In this document: positions 17,577-28,558 of the stretch, one piece after another
Position numbering within the stretch: position 1 is the first letter of the stretch
How the letters are laid out: each line of letters starts with the position of its first letter
NCBI RefSeq assembly: GCF_900239935.1
Contig: NZ_LT965928.1
Location: 544,945 to 608,944 of the forward strand
Direction: 5' to 3'
Origin: Pseudoalteromonas carrageenovora IAM 12662
GTDB taxonomy: Bacteria > Pseudomonadota > Gammaproteobacteria > Enterobacterales > Alteromonadaceae
DNA length: 64,000 nt
Notes under the pieces: generated by a model
What the model was told of the DNA's origin: nothing
The model's input: only the letters and a program-made list of their open reading frames with translations
Database searches by the model: none
Made by a program: the position numbers and the translations under genes

Positions 17577-19694
17577 TTACAGCTCTAGCGTAAACGTTAC
17601 GCCCGCTACTCTTGGCTCACCTAATTGAACGTAGGTGTGTGTAGCGTAACCATCAAGTGGGTCGTTACCAAACTCAAAGCCGCGGGTTGGTACTGTTTCG
17701 TCAAATACGTTACGAGCCCATGCGCGTACTGCCCACATATCGGCTTCGTAGCCAAAGCTAAGGTTAACTAAATTGCTGCTCGGCGCTTGTGAGTTATGAC
17801 TATCTGAGAAGTAATAATCGTCCTTACCTTCAACACCAATCATGCCGTATAGTTCATTCGTAAAGTTATAACGTGCGCTAAATGCGTATTGGTATTTAGG
17901 TGATTGCGCTTGCTCGCGGCCGTCTTGGTTTAAGCCCGATTGCGTTACAAAGTCGTCAATTTCTGTATTTAAGTAACCCGCACTACCGGTTAAGAATAAA
18001 TCTTCAGTAAGTTGGTAACTGCCTTCAATTTCTAAGCCGTAGTTACTGCCAGAGCTTGCGTTATCAACATAACCTGTAAACTGCTGATTTTCTACTTGCC
18101 ATGCTTTTAACTGAATGTTGTCGCGGTGCATATAAAACGCCGCTAAACGCAGGGTAAATTTATCATCAAGTGATGAGCCCTTAACGCCAAACTCGCCACT
18201 CCAAAGGTATTCAGGATCAAAGCTTGTATGCTGCTGGAAAAAGTCAGCACTTAAGTTTAAGCCTTCATCTTTTGCTTTAGCCAGTGCTTCAGAGTTAATG
18301 CCGCCAGCTTTATAGCCGCGTGTAATGCTTGCGTAGATCATGGTGCGATCAATCACTTGGTACTCAAGTGCTACTTTACCGCCAACCATTACGTCGTCGG
18401 TATCTTCAATAAAGCCGTTGCTGTCGGTGTAATCACCTTGGTATTGTTCTACGCGTAAACCCGTAATTAATGTGGTTTTAGGGCCAATAGGTGTGGCTAA
18501 TTGGCCGTATACAGCTACGTTACTGGTTTCGTAGGTTGATGCAAATGGACTTGCGAGCCATGTGTATTCGCGCTCTAAATCTACATCGCGGTTTTGGTAA
18601 TAAACACCTGCAACCCAGTTACCTGTTTTAGAGTTAAATTGTAAGTTAACCGATTGATCGTCGCGATCACGCGTGTATATATCAGTAGAGCTATAGCCCC
18701 AAGGATGTAAGCCTGCAGCACATAATTGTGGCTCGCTCGGATCGTTACATACCCAGTCTTCATCAAAGCTGTAAAGTAGCTCTGTATCAATGGCTGATAG
18801 GTTTAAATTTACGTCAAAGGCGTCAAAACCTGTGTAGGTATTATTACTCCCAATGGCGTAGCTTTGTTGATTATCTTGGCCTGGCTCGTCGGCTACACTA
18901 TTACGGCTGTTATCGAGCGTGAACGCATCGTAACCGTTGTTTATATCAATGTAATGTAGGTTTAACTCAGTGTTTAAATGCTCAGTAAGTTGGCTGTTTA
19001 ATTTAAAGCGGGCTACTTGCTCATCTTGTTGTTGAGTTTCGTCGTTTAAATATAGGTTATCTACATAGCCGTCTGATTTTCTACGAAAGTAGCTTACGCG
19101 TGCGCTTGTATCATCAGTTAAGCCTGTACTTGCTGCAAGACCTGCTTCGCGTGAGTTGTATGTGCCCATACCCACTTGTAATTTTAAACTAGGATCGGCG
19201 GTGGCTTGTGCTGATTCCATTTGGATCATGCCGGCCATACCATCTGCACCAAAACGAGTGCCTTGCGGGCCGCGGTAAATTTCTACTTGGTCAATATCAA
19301 ATAATAATGAGCTACCACCAAGGCCTGAGTAGTTAATGCCGTCAATAACTAAACCCACAGATGGGTTAATTGGGTCTACAAATTGTGAGCGAAGTCCCAC
19401 ACCACGAATTTGAATATAACGACCGCGAGAAGCACCTGAAGTAAAGTTTACGTTTGCAGTGCTACCTAACATTTCGTCTAAGTAACTTGCGCCACGCTGG
19501 TTAATTTCAGACTCGCTGAATAGGCTTGCACTGGCGCTTAGCGTTTGAATGCTTTCACGTTGAAAGTCGCCCGTTACAACGATTCTTTCAAGGTCGCTGT
19601 CATCAGCGTGAGCTACAAGTGGTGCACTGATTAGCGGTAAAAGTGCGGCAGTAATTAAAGACAAACGTAAGTTCATTGGGTTACTTAACTCCAT
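17577..19694 (-). CDS. TonB-dependent outer-membrane receptor, ligand unknown
   Basis: A 705-residue receptor with a signal peptide (cut near VAHA), a TonB-box-like LERIVVTG at the mature N-terminus, a plug (about 45-155, with GRYIQIRGVG and VEIYRGPQGTRFGADGMAG) and a barrel ending FTLEL. A second possible start, six codons in, leaves a tidier signal peptide and has GGAG upstream. No Fur-like site is visible in its 84-bp upstream gap, so iron control is not supported. It stands alone, and I cannot name the substrate. Confidence 0.85.
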   Translation of the reverse strand: MELSNPMNLRLSLITAALLPLISAPLVAHADDSDLERIVVTGDFQRESIQTLSASASLFSESEINQRGASYLDEMLGSTANVNFTSGASRGRYIQIRGVGLRSQFVDPINPSVGLVIDGINYSGLGGSSLLFDIDQVEIYRGPQGTRFGADGMAGMIQMESAQATADPSLKLQVGMGTYNSREAGLAASTGLTDDTSARVSYFRRKSDGYVDNLYLNDETQQQDEQVARFKLNSQLTEHLNTELNLHYIDINNGYDAFTLDNSRNSVADEPGQDNQQSYAIGSNNTYTGFDAFDVNLNLSAIDTELLYSFDEDWVCNDPSEPQLCAAGLHPWGYSSTDIYTRDRDDQSVNLQFNSKTGNWVAGVYYQNRDVDLEREYTWLASPFASTYETSNVAVYGQLATPIGPKTTLITGLRVEQYQGDYTDSNGFIEDTDDVMVGGKVALEYQVIDRTMIYASITRGYKAGGINSEALAKAKDEGLNLSADFFQQHTSFDPEYLWSGEFGVKGSSLDDKFTLRLAAFYMHRDNIQLKAWQVENQQFTGYVDNASSGSNYGLEIEGSYQLTEDLFLTGSAGYLNTEIDDFVTQSGLNQDGREQAQSPKYQYAFSARYNFTNELYGMIGVEGKDDYYFSDSHNSQAPSSNLVNLSFGYEADMWAVRAWARNVFDETVPTRGFEFGNDPLDGYATHTYVQLGEPRVAGVTFTLEL

Positions 19695-19778
19695 TTTAGG
19701 GACTTCTATGGTAGCAATTATTTCAACACATGTGCTATAAACGCGGCAATTATACGTTAAATAATTAGGATTACTAAT

Positions 19779-20177
19779 ATGACCTTTAAAGTTGACTTTA
19801 AAGTGCGTGATTATGAATGTGACTTACAGGGTATTGTAAATAACAGTGTTTACTTTAATTATTTAGAGCACGCGCGCCACGAGTTTTTATACGCTAAAGG
19901 TGTTGATTTTGCTCAATTGGCAAAAGATAAAATTAACCTTGTAGTGATACGTAGCGAAATGGATTACAAACACTCTTTAATACCGGGTGATGAGTTTTAC
20001 GTGGCTGTAGAGCCTGTACGTATTAGTCGTTTAAAATTTGCGTTTAAGCAAATAGTGGTGCGCAAGCGTGATGAAAAAGTAATGCTTAACGCGCTTGTAA
20101 CTGGTACTTCGGTTAACGAAAAAGGCCGACCATTTTTACCGCCTGAAATAGATAACCTATTTAAAACCGAGATCTAA
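19779..20177 (+). CDS. Acyl-CoA thioesterase, hot-dog fold (YbgC/FadM type)
   Basis: A 132-residue single hot-dog domain protein. DYECDLQGIVNNSVYFNYLEHARHEFL is the catalytic-helix region of the 4-hydroxybenzoyl-CoA thioesterase superfamily, with an Asp in the catalytic position. It is predicted to hydrolyse acyl-CoA thioesters; chain length cannot be told. It is divergent from the receptor at 17577. Confidence 0.85.
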   Translation: MTFKVDFKVRDYECDLQGIVNNSVYFNYLEHARHEFLYAKGVDFAQLAKDKINLVVIRSEMDYKHSLIPGDEFYVAVEPVRISRLKFAFKQIVVRKRDEKVMLNALVTGTSVNEKGRPFLPPEIDNLFKTEI

Positions 20178-20302
20178 ATTAAGCTGTTTAACTTTTAAAC
20201 TATCATAGAACAAAAATTTACATTTAAAACATGCATTTTTAACGGATAAATAGCATAAAAATTGTTACTATGACACTAATTAGACAATTAGTTAGTAGTA
20301 AC

Positions 20303-20701
20303 ATGAAATTAGCAGCAATACCGATGCTTGTAATCGGTTTATGTGTTGGTTGCGCATCAACAGGGACAGTTACCACTGAGCAGCTAAAATACACACAATG
20401 GCAATTATCAAAGGTTGATGGTTTAGCTATTCCGGCGTCTTATAACGCCTCCATGAGTTTTATAGAAGCGCTTCAAGTGAACGGTTTTGCTGGCTGTAAT
20501 AAGTTTTTTGGCGAAGGCGAACTTGAAAACAGTAGCTTAACTGTAAGCAAATTAGGTATGACGCGAAAGTCGTGCGGTGAAGAGCTTGACGAGTTTGAGC
20601 AGCAGCTACTAGAGGCTTTAAAACAAGGCGCAGAGCTTAAAATGCAAAACCAACAATTGGTGATGCAAGGCGAGCAAACGTTTGTGTTTATTCCAAAATA
20701 A
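20303..20701 (+). CDS. META-domain lipoprotein (HslJ-like)
   Basis: A 132-residue lipoprotein. The signal MKLAAIPMLVIGLCVGC ends in a lipobox with the acylated Cys at residue 17, which is why I chose ATG 20303 over an in-frame ATG at 20270. The mature part is one META domain (QWQLSKVDGLAIP ... NGFAGCNKFFGEGEL ... LGMTRKSC), as in HslJ of E. coli, linked there to stress and novobiocin resistance. The membrane location is inferred. It ends about 110 bases before the TPP riboswitch of the thiamine operon. Confidence 0.8.
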   Translation: MKLAAIPMLVIGLCVGCASTGTVTTEQLKYTQWQLSKVDGLAIPASYNASMSFIEALQVNGFAGCNKFFGEGELENSSLTVSKLGMTRKSCGEELDEFEQQLLEALKQGAELKMQNQQLVMQGEQTFVFIPK

Positions 20702-20813
20702 TTTTTGATTTTTTAAAAACGAGCCCCTTGCAGGCAATTTTTAACTGGCGTACACTCAGCGCAGATTAGACAAATTATTTGTCAAATCAACGAACAAATT
20801 TTATATATCAATA

Positions 20814-20903
20814 CTTGTCGGAGTGCCTAAGCTTAACTTAGGCTGAGATCGCGAAAGCGGGATCCGTGAACCTGATCAGGTTAATACCTGCGTAGGGAAC
20901 AAG
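20814..20903 (+). promoter_or_regulatory. TPP riboswitch (THI element)
   Basis: The conserved thi-box elements are present in order: CTTGTCGGAGTGCC, GGCTGAGATC, GGATCCGTGAACCTGATC and AGGTTAATACCTGCGTAGGGAACAAG. The closing P1 helix pairs CTTGT (20814-20818) with ACAAG (20899-20903). Binding of thiamine pyrophosphate should stabilise P1 and turn off thiC. An intrinsic terminator 14 bases downstream is the likely expression platform. Confidence 0.96.
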
Positions 20904-20916
20904 CTGCCTAAAATGG

Positions 20917-20937
20917 GACGCTTGTGCGTCTTTTTTT
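20917..20937 (+). terminator. Riboswitch-controlled terminator before thiC
   Basis: The stem GACGC-TTGT-GCGTC is followed by seven Ts. The GCTTGT spanning its loop (20920-20925) is the exact complement of ACAAGC (20899-20904), which includes the 3' strand of P1. So P1 formation should release the terminator, and P1 loss should block it. Confidence 0.8.
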
Positions 20938-21053
20938 ATGCGCACAACAAAATGTCATCTTATTAGGCCGCAAAGTAGCATTACAGCTGCTTTACGATCT
21001 TTCTCTATTCCTTATGGAATATCTGACAAGACAATCCTTTAGCAATGAGGTAA

Positions 21054-23009
<1,956 letters not shown>

Positions 23010-23024
23010 GCCATATAGGGCTTG

Positions 23025-23064
23025 GGCTACGAGCAATAAAGTAAGTGCCTTATTGCTCGTAGCC
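23025..23064 (+). other. Long intercistronic hairpin between thiC and thiO
   Basis: A perfect 15-bp stem (GGCTACGAGCAATAA with TTATTGCTCGTAGCC) closes a 10-base loop. No T-run follows, so it is unlikely to be a simple terminator. It may protect the 3' end of a processed thiC message, or be an inserted palindromic repeat. Confidence 0.7.
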
Positions 23065-23098
23065 AGTTATTTGCAGAGCGCGGCTAATAGGAGATTTT

Positions 23099-24100
23099 AT
23101 GTTTTATAACATTGCTGTGGTGGGTTTTGGTTTAGCAGGGCGCTTAGCTGCTCTTGAGCTAAGTAAGTCGCACCATGTAACGGTGTTTGAAGCAAGTGAT
23201 GAACACACCCAAAATAGCGCCGGTAAAGTGGCTGCGGCAATGCTTGCCCCGCTTGCTGAGTCGGTATTGTGTGAAGCTGATTTAGCCATTATGGGGCTTA
23301 ACTCACTAAAGCGCTGGCCAGAAATAATAAGCGAACTTGAAGGTGACGTATTTTTTCAGCAGCAAGGCACGCTAGTTGTTGCGCATCAGCAAGATAAAGG
23401 CGACCTTCAAAGCTTTACTCAGCGAATAAAGCCAATAGCAGGGTACTGTGCTCAGGTATTAAACGCTCAGCAAATAGCGAAGTTAGAGCCAGAGCTTGCA
23501 AACCGGTTTAACCAAGGTGTGTTTTTACCTTGCGAAGGGCAAATTGATAACCAAGCCTTTTACAAAACAAGTTTTAGCATGCTCAATAAACGTAAAGTTA
23601 AGTTTGTGTTTAATCAGCGAGTAAGTATTAAAAACGGTGAAATTAATAACCGCGCCTTTGACTATATTATTGATTGCCGAGGGCTTGGTGCTAAAACCGA
23701 TAAACCACTCAGAGGGGTGCGCGGAGAAGTCGCAAGGTTACAGGCACCAGAGGTTAATTTAACTAGACCGGTGCGTTTAATGCACCCGCGATACCCAATT
23801 TACATAGCGCCGAAGCCTAATAATGAATATGTAATTGGTGCAACCGAAATAGAATCTGGTGACGGCGGCCCAGCAACTGTGCGCTCAACGCTTGAATTAC
23901 TCTCGGCTGCTTACACTGTGCACAGTGGGTTTGCTGAGGCTCGATTACTTAATATTCAAACCGGCTTACGCCCGGCATTTAGCGATAACCGCCCTGTGGT
24001 TTTAAAAAAGGGAAATGTAATTAGCATTAATGGCTTGTACCGCCACGGTTATATGTTAGCGCCGGCTTTGGTGGCCGATGCAGTTTCAAAAATAGGGTGA
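23099..24100 (+). CDS. thiO: FAD-dependent glycine oxidase ThiO
   Basis: A 333-residue flavoprotein of the DAO family that oxidises glycine to the imine used for thiazole formation. The FAD-binding GFGLAGRLAALELS is at residues 10-23, and the C-terminal GLRPAFSDNRPVV and NGLYRHGYMLAP are typical. Its place between thiC and thiS, with no thiH in the operon, indicates the oxygen-dependent route. TAGGAG precedes the ATG. Confidence 0.9.
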   Translation: MFYNIAVVGFGLAGRLAALELSKSHHVTVFEASDEHTQNSAGKVAAAMLAPLAESVLCEADLAIMGLNSLKRWPEIISELEGDVFFQQQGTLVVAHQQDKGDLQSFTQRIKPIAGYCAQVLNAQQIAKLEPELANRFNQGVFLPCEGQIDNQAFYKTSFSMLNKRKVKFVFNQRVSIKNGEINNRAFDYIIDCRGLGAKTDKPLRGVRGEVARLQAPEVNLTRPVRLMHPRYPIYIAPKPNNEYVIGATEIESGDGGPATVRSTLELLSAAYTVHSGFAEARLLNIQTGLRPAFSDNRPVVLKKGNVISINGLYRHGYMLAPALVADAVSKIG

Positions 24101-24107
24101 GTAATAA

Positions 24108-24302
24108 ATGAATATAACAATTAATGGCGAGCTACTTAATGTTGATCGCAAAGCGCTCGTTGAGGTACTTCAAAGTTTTGGTGCAGTTGCGCCTTTTGCT
24201 GTGGCTGTTAATAGTGAATTTATTCCACAAAGTCAGCACGGTAACTATGTACTTAATGAAGGCGACAGTGTTGAGTTGCTGTCACCAATTCAAGGCGGAT
24301 AA
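24108..24302 (+). CDS. thiS: Sulfur carrier protein ThiS
   Basis: A 64-residue ubiquitin-like carrier ending in GG, the site that is adenylated by ThiF and thiocarboxylated to supply sulfur for the thiazole. The MNITINGE start and [13 protein letters not shown] end are typical. It begins 7 bases after thiO and is followed 5 bases later by thiG, its acceptor enzyme. Confidence 0.95.
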   Translation: MNITINGELLNVDRKALVEVLQSFGAVAPFAVAVNSEFIPQSQHGNYVLNEGDSVELLSPIQGG

Positions 24303-24307
24303 AGCTC

Positions 24308-25099
24308 ATGCAAACTAAAGACTGTTTAACTATTTATGGAGAGCAAATAAATAGTCGTTTATTAATCGGCTCAGCGCTGTATCCGTCGCCCGATACTATG
24401 ACCCAATCGATAGTTGCCTCTGGGGCTGAAATTGTAACCGTGTCACTCAGGCGGCAGCAAAGCGCGGCAGCAGGGGATGATTTTTGGCAATTAATTAAAA
24501 ATACCGGCCTTAAAATACTGCCTAATACAGCAGGGTGCCACAGTGTAAAAGAAGCCGTTACGCTTGCTAAAATGTGCCGTGAAGTATTTGCTACCGATTG
24601 GATTAAGCTTGAACTCATAGGTGATGACTACAACTTACAGCCCGATCCATTTACGCTGTTAGAGGCAACAAAAATATTAATTGATGATGGCTTTAAAGTA
24701 TTGCCCTATTGCACTGATGATTTAGTTCTTTGCCAGCGTTTAAATGAGCTAGGCTGTGAAGTACTTATGCCATGGGGGGCGCCTATTGGCACCGGTAAAG
24801 GGCTTTTAAATAGCTATAATTTAAAAACAATTCGCGAGCGCTTACCAAACACAACTTTAATTGTAGATGCTGGCCTTGGTTTACCTTCGCATGCCTGCCA
24901 AGCGCTTGAATTAGGGTATGATGCGGTATTATTAAATTCAGCGATTGCTGGGGCAGGTTGCCCAATTACGATGAGTCGTGCATTTAAAGCTGCGGTAGAA
25001 GCAGGGCGCTTTGCTTATAAGGCAAAAGCAATGCCCGAAAAAGACTTAGCCGCCCCATCAACCCCCACAATGGGCATGCCGTTTTGGCATCAGCAGTAA
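24308..25099 (+). CDS. thiG: Thiazole synthase ThiG
   Basis: A 263-residue TIM-barrel enzyme that joins 1-deoxyxylulose 5-phosphate, the glycine imine and ThiS sulfur into the thiazole phosphate. The catalytic Lys is in [11 protein letters not shown]. The phosphate-binding motifs [14 protein letters not shown] and [11 protein letters not shown] are clear. The family length is normal. It follows thiS closely in the operon. Confidence 0.96.
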   Translation: MQTKDCLTIYGEQINSRLLIGSALYPSPDTMTQSIVASGAEIVTVSLRRQQSAAAGDDFWQLIKNTGLKILPNTAGCHSVKEAVTLAKMCREVFATDWIKLELIGDDYNLQPDPFTLLEATKILIDDGFKVLPYCTDDLVLCQRLNELGCEVLMPWGAPIGTGKGLLNSYNLKTIRERLPNTTLIVDAGLGLPSHACQALELGYDAVLLNSAIAGAGCPITMSRAFKAAVEAGRFAYKAKAMPEKDLAAPSTPTMGMPFWHQQ

Positions 25100-25112
25100 G
25101 GAAATAAAGAGT

Positions 25113-26651
25113 ATGAATAATTTAGTGTGGACAATTGCCGGATCTGACTCAGGCGGTGGTGCAGGTATTCAGGCCGATATAAAAGCAATGCAAAGTTTTG
25201 GCGTGCATGGTTGTACTGCAATTACCGCGCTTACGGCGCAAAATAGCTTAGGTGTAGAGGCCATCAACGCGGTATCTACCGATATTATTGAATCGCAATT
25301 ACTGGCGCTCGAAAGCGATATGAAAGCCAAAGTAATTAAAATTGGCATGTTAGCTAATGTGCAGCAAATTCAATTAATAAGTGAGCATATAGCGCATTAC
25401 AAGGCAAAATGGCCTGTACCGCCTGTCATTGTTTACGACCCTGTTGCTATTGCCTCAAGTGGTGACGTATTAACTGAAGAAGATACCGTAAGTGCTATTA
25501 AAGAATGCTTAATGCCGCTGGTGGATGTAATAACGCCTAACACGCACGAAACTCAATTATTAACAGGCGTGTATTTAATTGGCCCAAGCGCCGTTAAAGA
25601 CGCAGCAAATAAGTTATTAAGTTGGGGTGCAAAAGCGGTTGTTATTAAAGGTGGGCATTGGGATTACCCAAGCGGCTACTGTATTGATTATTGTGTGAAT
25701 AATTTTACGCAAAAGGGTGAAGAGTATTGGCTTGGTAATAAAAAAATTCAAAGCCCTCATAGCCATGGCACAGGTTGCAGTATGGCCTCGGTTATTGCCG
25801 CGTGTTTAGCAAAAGACTATCCGCTAAAAGATGCCTTTATTTTAGCTAAAGCTTATATAAACCAAGGCTTAAAGCAGTCAGTTAGATACGGTGAAGGGAT
25901 AGGCCCTGTTGCGCATACTGCTTTTCCTGTAAATTTAGATGATTTTCCACAAGTGATTGAACCAGGCAGTTGGCTTGGCGATGAACTTGATTTTGATGTG
26001 CCGCTTGAATTTAATATGGCTGCGGATTTTGCGCCCTGTGAAAGTAAAATACTCGGCTTATATGCTGTGGTTAGTAGTATTGAGTGGTTAACTAAATGCT
26101 TAGAGCAAGGCATTAAAACAGTGCAGCTACGCGTTAAAAATAAAACTGATATTGAGCTTGATGAACTCATAAAACAGGCAGTTGAACTGGGTAAAAAGTA
26201 CAGCGCTCACGTATTTATAAATGACTACTGGCAGTTAGCTATAAAGCACGCTGCTTACGGTGTGCATTTAGGCCAAGAAGATTTAGAAATTGCTAATTTA
26301 GCCGCCATTAAAGACGCGGGTTTAAGGCTTGGGCTTTCGACTCATGGCTTTTACGAAATGCTCCGTGCGCACAACTACCGACCAAGTTATATGGCATTTG
26401 GCGCTATTTACCCAACCACGACCAAAGATATGACAGGGCAAATACAAGGGCTCGATAAACTTAAAAAGTTTGTGCCATTAATGCAAAGCTATCCAACGGT
26501 TGCTATTGGCGGAATAGATTTAACCCGCGCAAGCGAGGTTGCCGATACAGGAGTAGGGAGTGTTGCGGTAGTAAGAGCCATTAGTGAATCGGATGATTAT
26601 ATTGCTGCGATTAGTGCGCTACAAAGTGTTATAAACCAGCCCAATGGATAA
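25113..26651 (+). CDS. thiDE: Bifunctional ThiD-ThiE fusion
   Basis: A 512-residue fusion of two thiamine enzymes. Residues 1 to about 265 are ThiD, the hydroxymethylpyrimidine (phosphate) kinase (TIAGSDSGGGAGIQADIKA; ATP site SHGTGCSMASVIAA). Residues about 310-505 are ThiE, thiamine phosphate synthase (VQLRVKNKTD, FINDYWQLAIKHAAYGVHLGQEDL, GAIYPTTTKD, AIGGIDL). The linker (about 265-310) is acidic. The fusion couples supply of HMP pyrophosphate to joining with the thiazole. Its end overlaps the thiF start by 8 bases. Confidence 0.95.
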   Translation: MNNLVWTIAGSDSGGGAGIQADIKAMQSFGVHGCTAITALTAQNSLGVEAINAVSTDIIESQLLALESDMKAKVIKIGMLANVQQIQLISEHIAHYKAKWPVPPVIVYDPVAIASSGDVLTEEDTVSAIKECLMPLVDVITPNTHETQLLTGVYLIGPSAVKDAANKLLSWGAKAVVIKGGHWDYPSGYCIDYCVNNFTQKGEEYWLGNKKIQSPHSHGTGCSMASVIAACLAKDYPLKDAFILAKAYINQGLKQSVRYGEGIGPVAHTAFPVNLDDFPQVIEPGSWLGDELDFDVPLEFNMAADFAPCESKILGLYAVVSSIEWLTKCLEQGIKTVQLRVKNKTDIELDELIKQAVELGKKYSAHVFINDYWQLAIKHAAYGVHLGQEDLEIANLAAIKDAGLRLGLSTHGFYEMLRAHNYRPSYMAFGAIYPTTTKDMTGQIQGLDKLKKFVPLMQSYPTVAIGGIDLTRASEVADTGVGSVAVVRAISESDDYIAAISALQSVINQPNG

Positions 26652-27393
26652 GCTCAGCGATAAAGAAACCCTGCGTTATAGTCGTCATTTATTATTAAAA
26701 GAAGTGGGGCTAGAAGGGCAGTTGGTATTAAAAGCTACAACCGTTGCTGTAGTCGGTGCGGGCGGGTTAGGTAGCCCTGCACTTTTGTATTTAGCGGCAG
26801 CGGGTATTGGTACGCTTATATTAATAGATGATGATGCTGTTGAGCTTTCTAACTTGCAGCGCCAAGTGCTTTATAAAGTCAATCACTTAGGGCAAAGCAA
26901 AGTAACAGCTGCAGGCAAAGTATTAACAAGCCTAAATAATCAAATACACATAGTGACGCACAATAAGAAGCTTGATGATAACAACGCAGCTGAGCTTTTA
27001 AACAATATCGATGTAGTACTTGATTGCTCAGATAATTTTGCCACGCGTTATAGTGTTAACCGCTATTGTATTGCCAATAAAACATCGTTAATTGCAGGTG
27101 CAGCACTGGCAACGAAAGGGCAGTTAATGGGGTTTGATTTTAGGAAAAATAATAGCCCGTGTTATGGCTGCGTTTTTACAAAAAGTGACTCTGCGCCTGT
27201 GGTAAATTGTAGTAATGCGGGTGTAATAAGCCCTTTATTGGGTGTTATTGGTTCTATGCAGGCACAACTTACGCTTAATATATTATTAGGGCACGTCGAG
27301 GGAAGTGTGTTTATTACCTTCGATGCGCTGAGTTTAAAGCAGCAACATTTTAAAGTAGTTAAAGATTTAAACTGTAAAGAGTGCGGTAAATAA
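26644..27393 (+). CDS. thiF: ThiS adenylyltransferase ThiF
   Basis: A 249-residue E1-like enzyme that adenylates the C-terminus of ThiS. The nucleotide-binding GAGGLGSPALLYLAAAGIG and DDAVELSNLQRQVLY are present. Two Cys pairs, CYGC and CKEC, make the zinc site, and the conserved Cys in VNCSNAGVISP is the proposed sulfur-relay residue. MoeB is similar, but the operon makes ThiF the clear choice. It is the last gene of the thiamine operon. Confidence 0.93.
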   Translation: MDKLSDKETLRYSRHLLLKEVGLEGQLVLKATTVAVVGAGGLGSPALLYLAAAGIGTLILIDDDAVELSNLQRQVLYKVNHLGQSKVTAAGKVLTSLNNQIHIVTHNKKLDDNNAAELLNNIDVVLDCSDNFATRYSVNRYCIANKTSLIAGAALATKGQLMGFDFRKNNSPCYGCVFTKSDSAPVVNCSNAGVISPLLGVIGSMQAQLTLNILLGHVEGSVFITFDALSLKQQHFKVVKDLNCKECGK

Positions 27394-27438
27394 AGTAAGA
27401 GGTAATTCGCGGGGCTAAACTCGGGGTTAAGCCATGGT

Positions 27439-27531
27439 AAGCTGCGCTTTTAACGTGAGCAAGCCCTATGTCTACAGCTAAAATTAGCATCGTGGTTAAA
27501 TTCATTTATAGGCGCCTCGCTTACTGGCGCG
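27439..27531 (+). repeat. 93-bp dispersed intergenic element, copy B
   Basis: This segment matches 11844-11936 along its length. It has the AAGCTGCGCTTTTAACGTGAGCAAG...GTCTAC core, then AGCATCGTGGTTAAATTCA, and ends GGCGCG. It lies between the convergent thiF and psd. Confidence 0.7.
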
Positions 27532-27550
27532 TTGATATAAAATCTATTTA

Positions 27551-27588
27551 CGCTTTTCCTTTTTTGCGTGAGCAAGCTTCACGCCTAC
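27551..27588 (+). repeat. Palindromic GTAGGCG-family element, short copy
   Basis: GCGTGAGCAAGCTTCACGCCTAC at the right end is close to the reverse complement of the start of the element at 3285. It stands just left of the thiF/psd terminator. Confidence 0.75.
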
Positions 27589-27596
27589 CAATAAAA

Positions 27597-27627
27597 AAGC
27601 ACCGCGTTTTTGGTAAACGCGGTGCTT
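27597..27627. terminator. Bidirectional terminator between thiF and psd
   Basis: A perfect 13-bp stem (AAGCACCGCGTTT with AAACGCGGTGCTT) closes a 5-base loop. An A-run on the left suits leftward termination of psd transcripts, while the right side is only moderately T-rich. Confidence 0.8.
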
Positions 27628-27640
27628 AATATTTATTTTT

Positions 27641-27672
27641 GCTTACAGCTTACAGCTTACAGCTTACAGCTT
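27641..27672. repeat. Heptamer tandem array, unit GCTTACA, 4.6 copies, overlapping the psd stop
   Basis: Four full 7-bp units and a part unit. The last unit overlaps psd: the final Leu codon and TAA of psd (27664-27669 on the plus strand) lie inside the array. Confidence 0.93.
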
Positions 27673-28542
27673 TTCACTTTCTTTAATTGTTGCAAATGCG
27701 GTGTTTAAACGCGTTACTGTCTCAGGTAGCTGATCGTCTAAAATATCTGCTTTATCGGCGCCCCAAGCGAGTACTACGGTTGAGCCTAATTTAAAGCGAC
27801 CCATTTCTTCACCTTTTTTAAGGGTAATCGCGTTTTCGCCTTTAGTTGGGTAGTTCCAGCTAAATACATCGCTACCTGCTGGTGGAGTAACGGTACCTGC
27901 CCAAATGGTTTCAATACTGGCAACAATTGTTGCGCCTACAAGTACCATAGCCAGTGGACCAATTTCGGTTTCAAAAATAGCAACAACCCGTTCGTTACGC
28001 GCAAATAAATTAGGCACGTTTTGCGCAGTCAGCGGATTTACCGAAAATAAATCGCCAGGTACGTAAATCATTTTGCTTAATGTGCCATCAATAGGCATAT
28101 GAATGCGATGGTAGTCTTTTGGCGCTAGATAAATAGTTGCAAACTTACCGCCTAAAAATGGCGTGGTATCGTCCTCAGAGCCACCTAACAGCGCTTGTAA
28201 GCTATAGTCGTGGCCTTTTGCTTGTATTAGCTGTCCGTCAACAATATCACCTAACTGGCTAATTGCTCCATCTACAGGGTGAGTAATAACATTGTCGCCC
28301 TGTGCCATTGGGCGTACGCCCTCTTTTAATGGGCGAGTAAAAAACTCATTAAATGTTTTGTAATGCGCAGGGTCTGAATATTCAGCCTCGCTCATATCAA
28401 TTTTATATTGCTTAATAAAAAGCTTTATTAATGTTGTAGTGAGAGCGCCAGCTTTAGCTGCTGCTAATTTACCTACTACGCGTGAAATAAAATGTTTTGG
28501 CATTGCGTATTGCATTGCGATTTTAAATTTATCTAAATTCAC
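27664..28542 (-). CDS. psd: Phosphatidylserine decarboxylase Psd
   Basis: A 292-residue inner-membrane enzyme that makes phosphatidylethanolamine. The self-cleavage site that forms the pyruvoyl group is LGST near residue 252. [10 protein letters not shown] and [14 protein letters not shown] are family signatures. I chose GTG 28542, preceded by AGGA, because it gives the usual N-terminus ([16 protein letters not shown]) and avoids overlap with rsgA. The last two codons fall in a heptamer array. psd follows rsgA by 16 bases, as in E. coli. Confidence 0.94.
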   Translation of the reverse strand: MNLDKFKIAMQYAMPKHFISRVVGKLAAAKAGALTTTLIKLFIKQYKIDMSEAEYSDPAHYKTFNEFFTRPLKEGVRPMAQGDNVITHPVDGAISQLGDIVDGQLIQAKGHDYSLQALLGGSEDDTTPFLGGKFATIYLAPKDYHRIHMPIDGTLSKMIYVPGDLFSVNPLTAQNVPNLFARNERVVAIFETEIGPLAMVLVGATIVASIETIWAGTVTPPAGSDVFSWNYPTKGENAITLKKGEEMGRFKLGSTVVLAWGADKADILDDQLPETVTRLNTAFATIKESEKL

Positions 28543-28558
28543 AGGTTGTTTCCTAATT

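Noticed and set aside
19695..19778. Fur box before the receptor at 17577
   Set aside because: I searched the gap on both strands for GATAAT/ATTATC triplets and found no match close to consensus.
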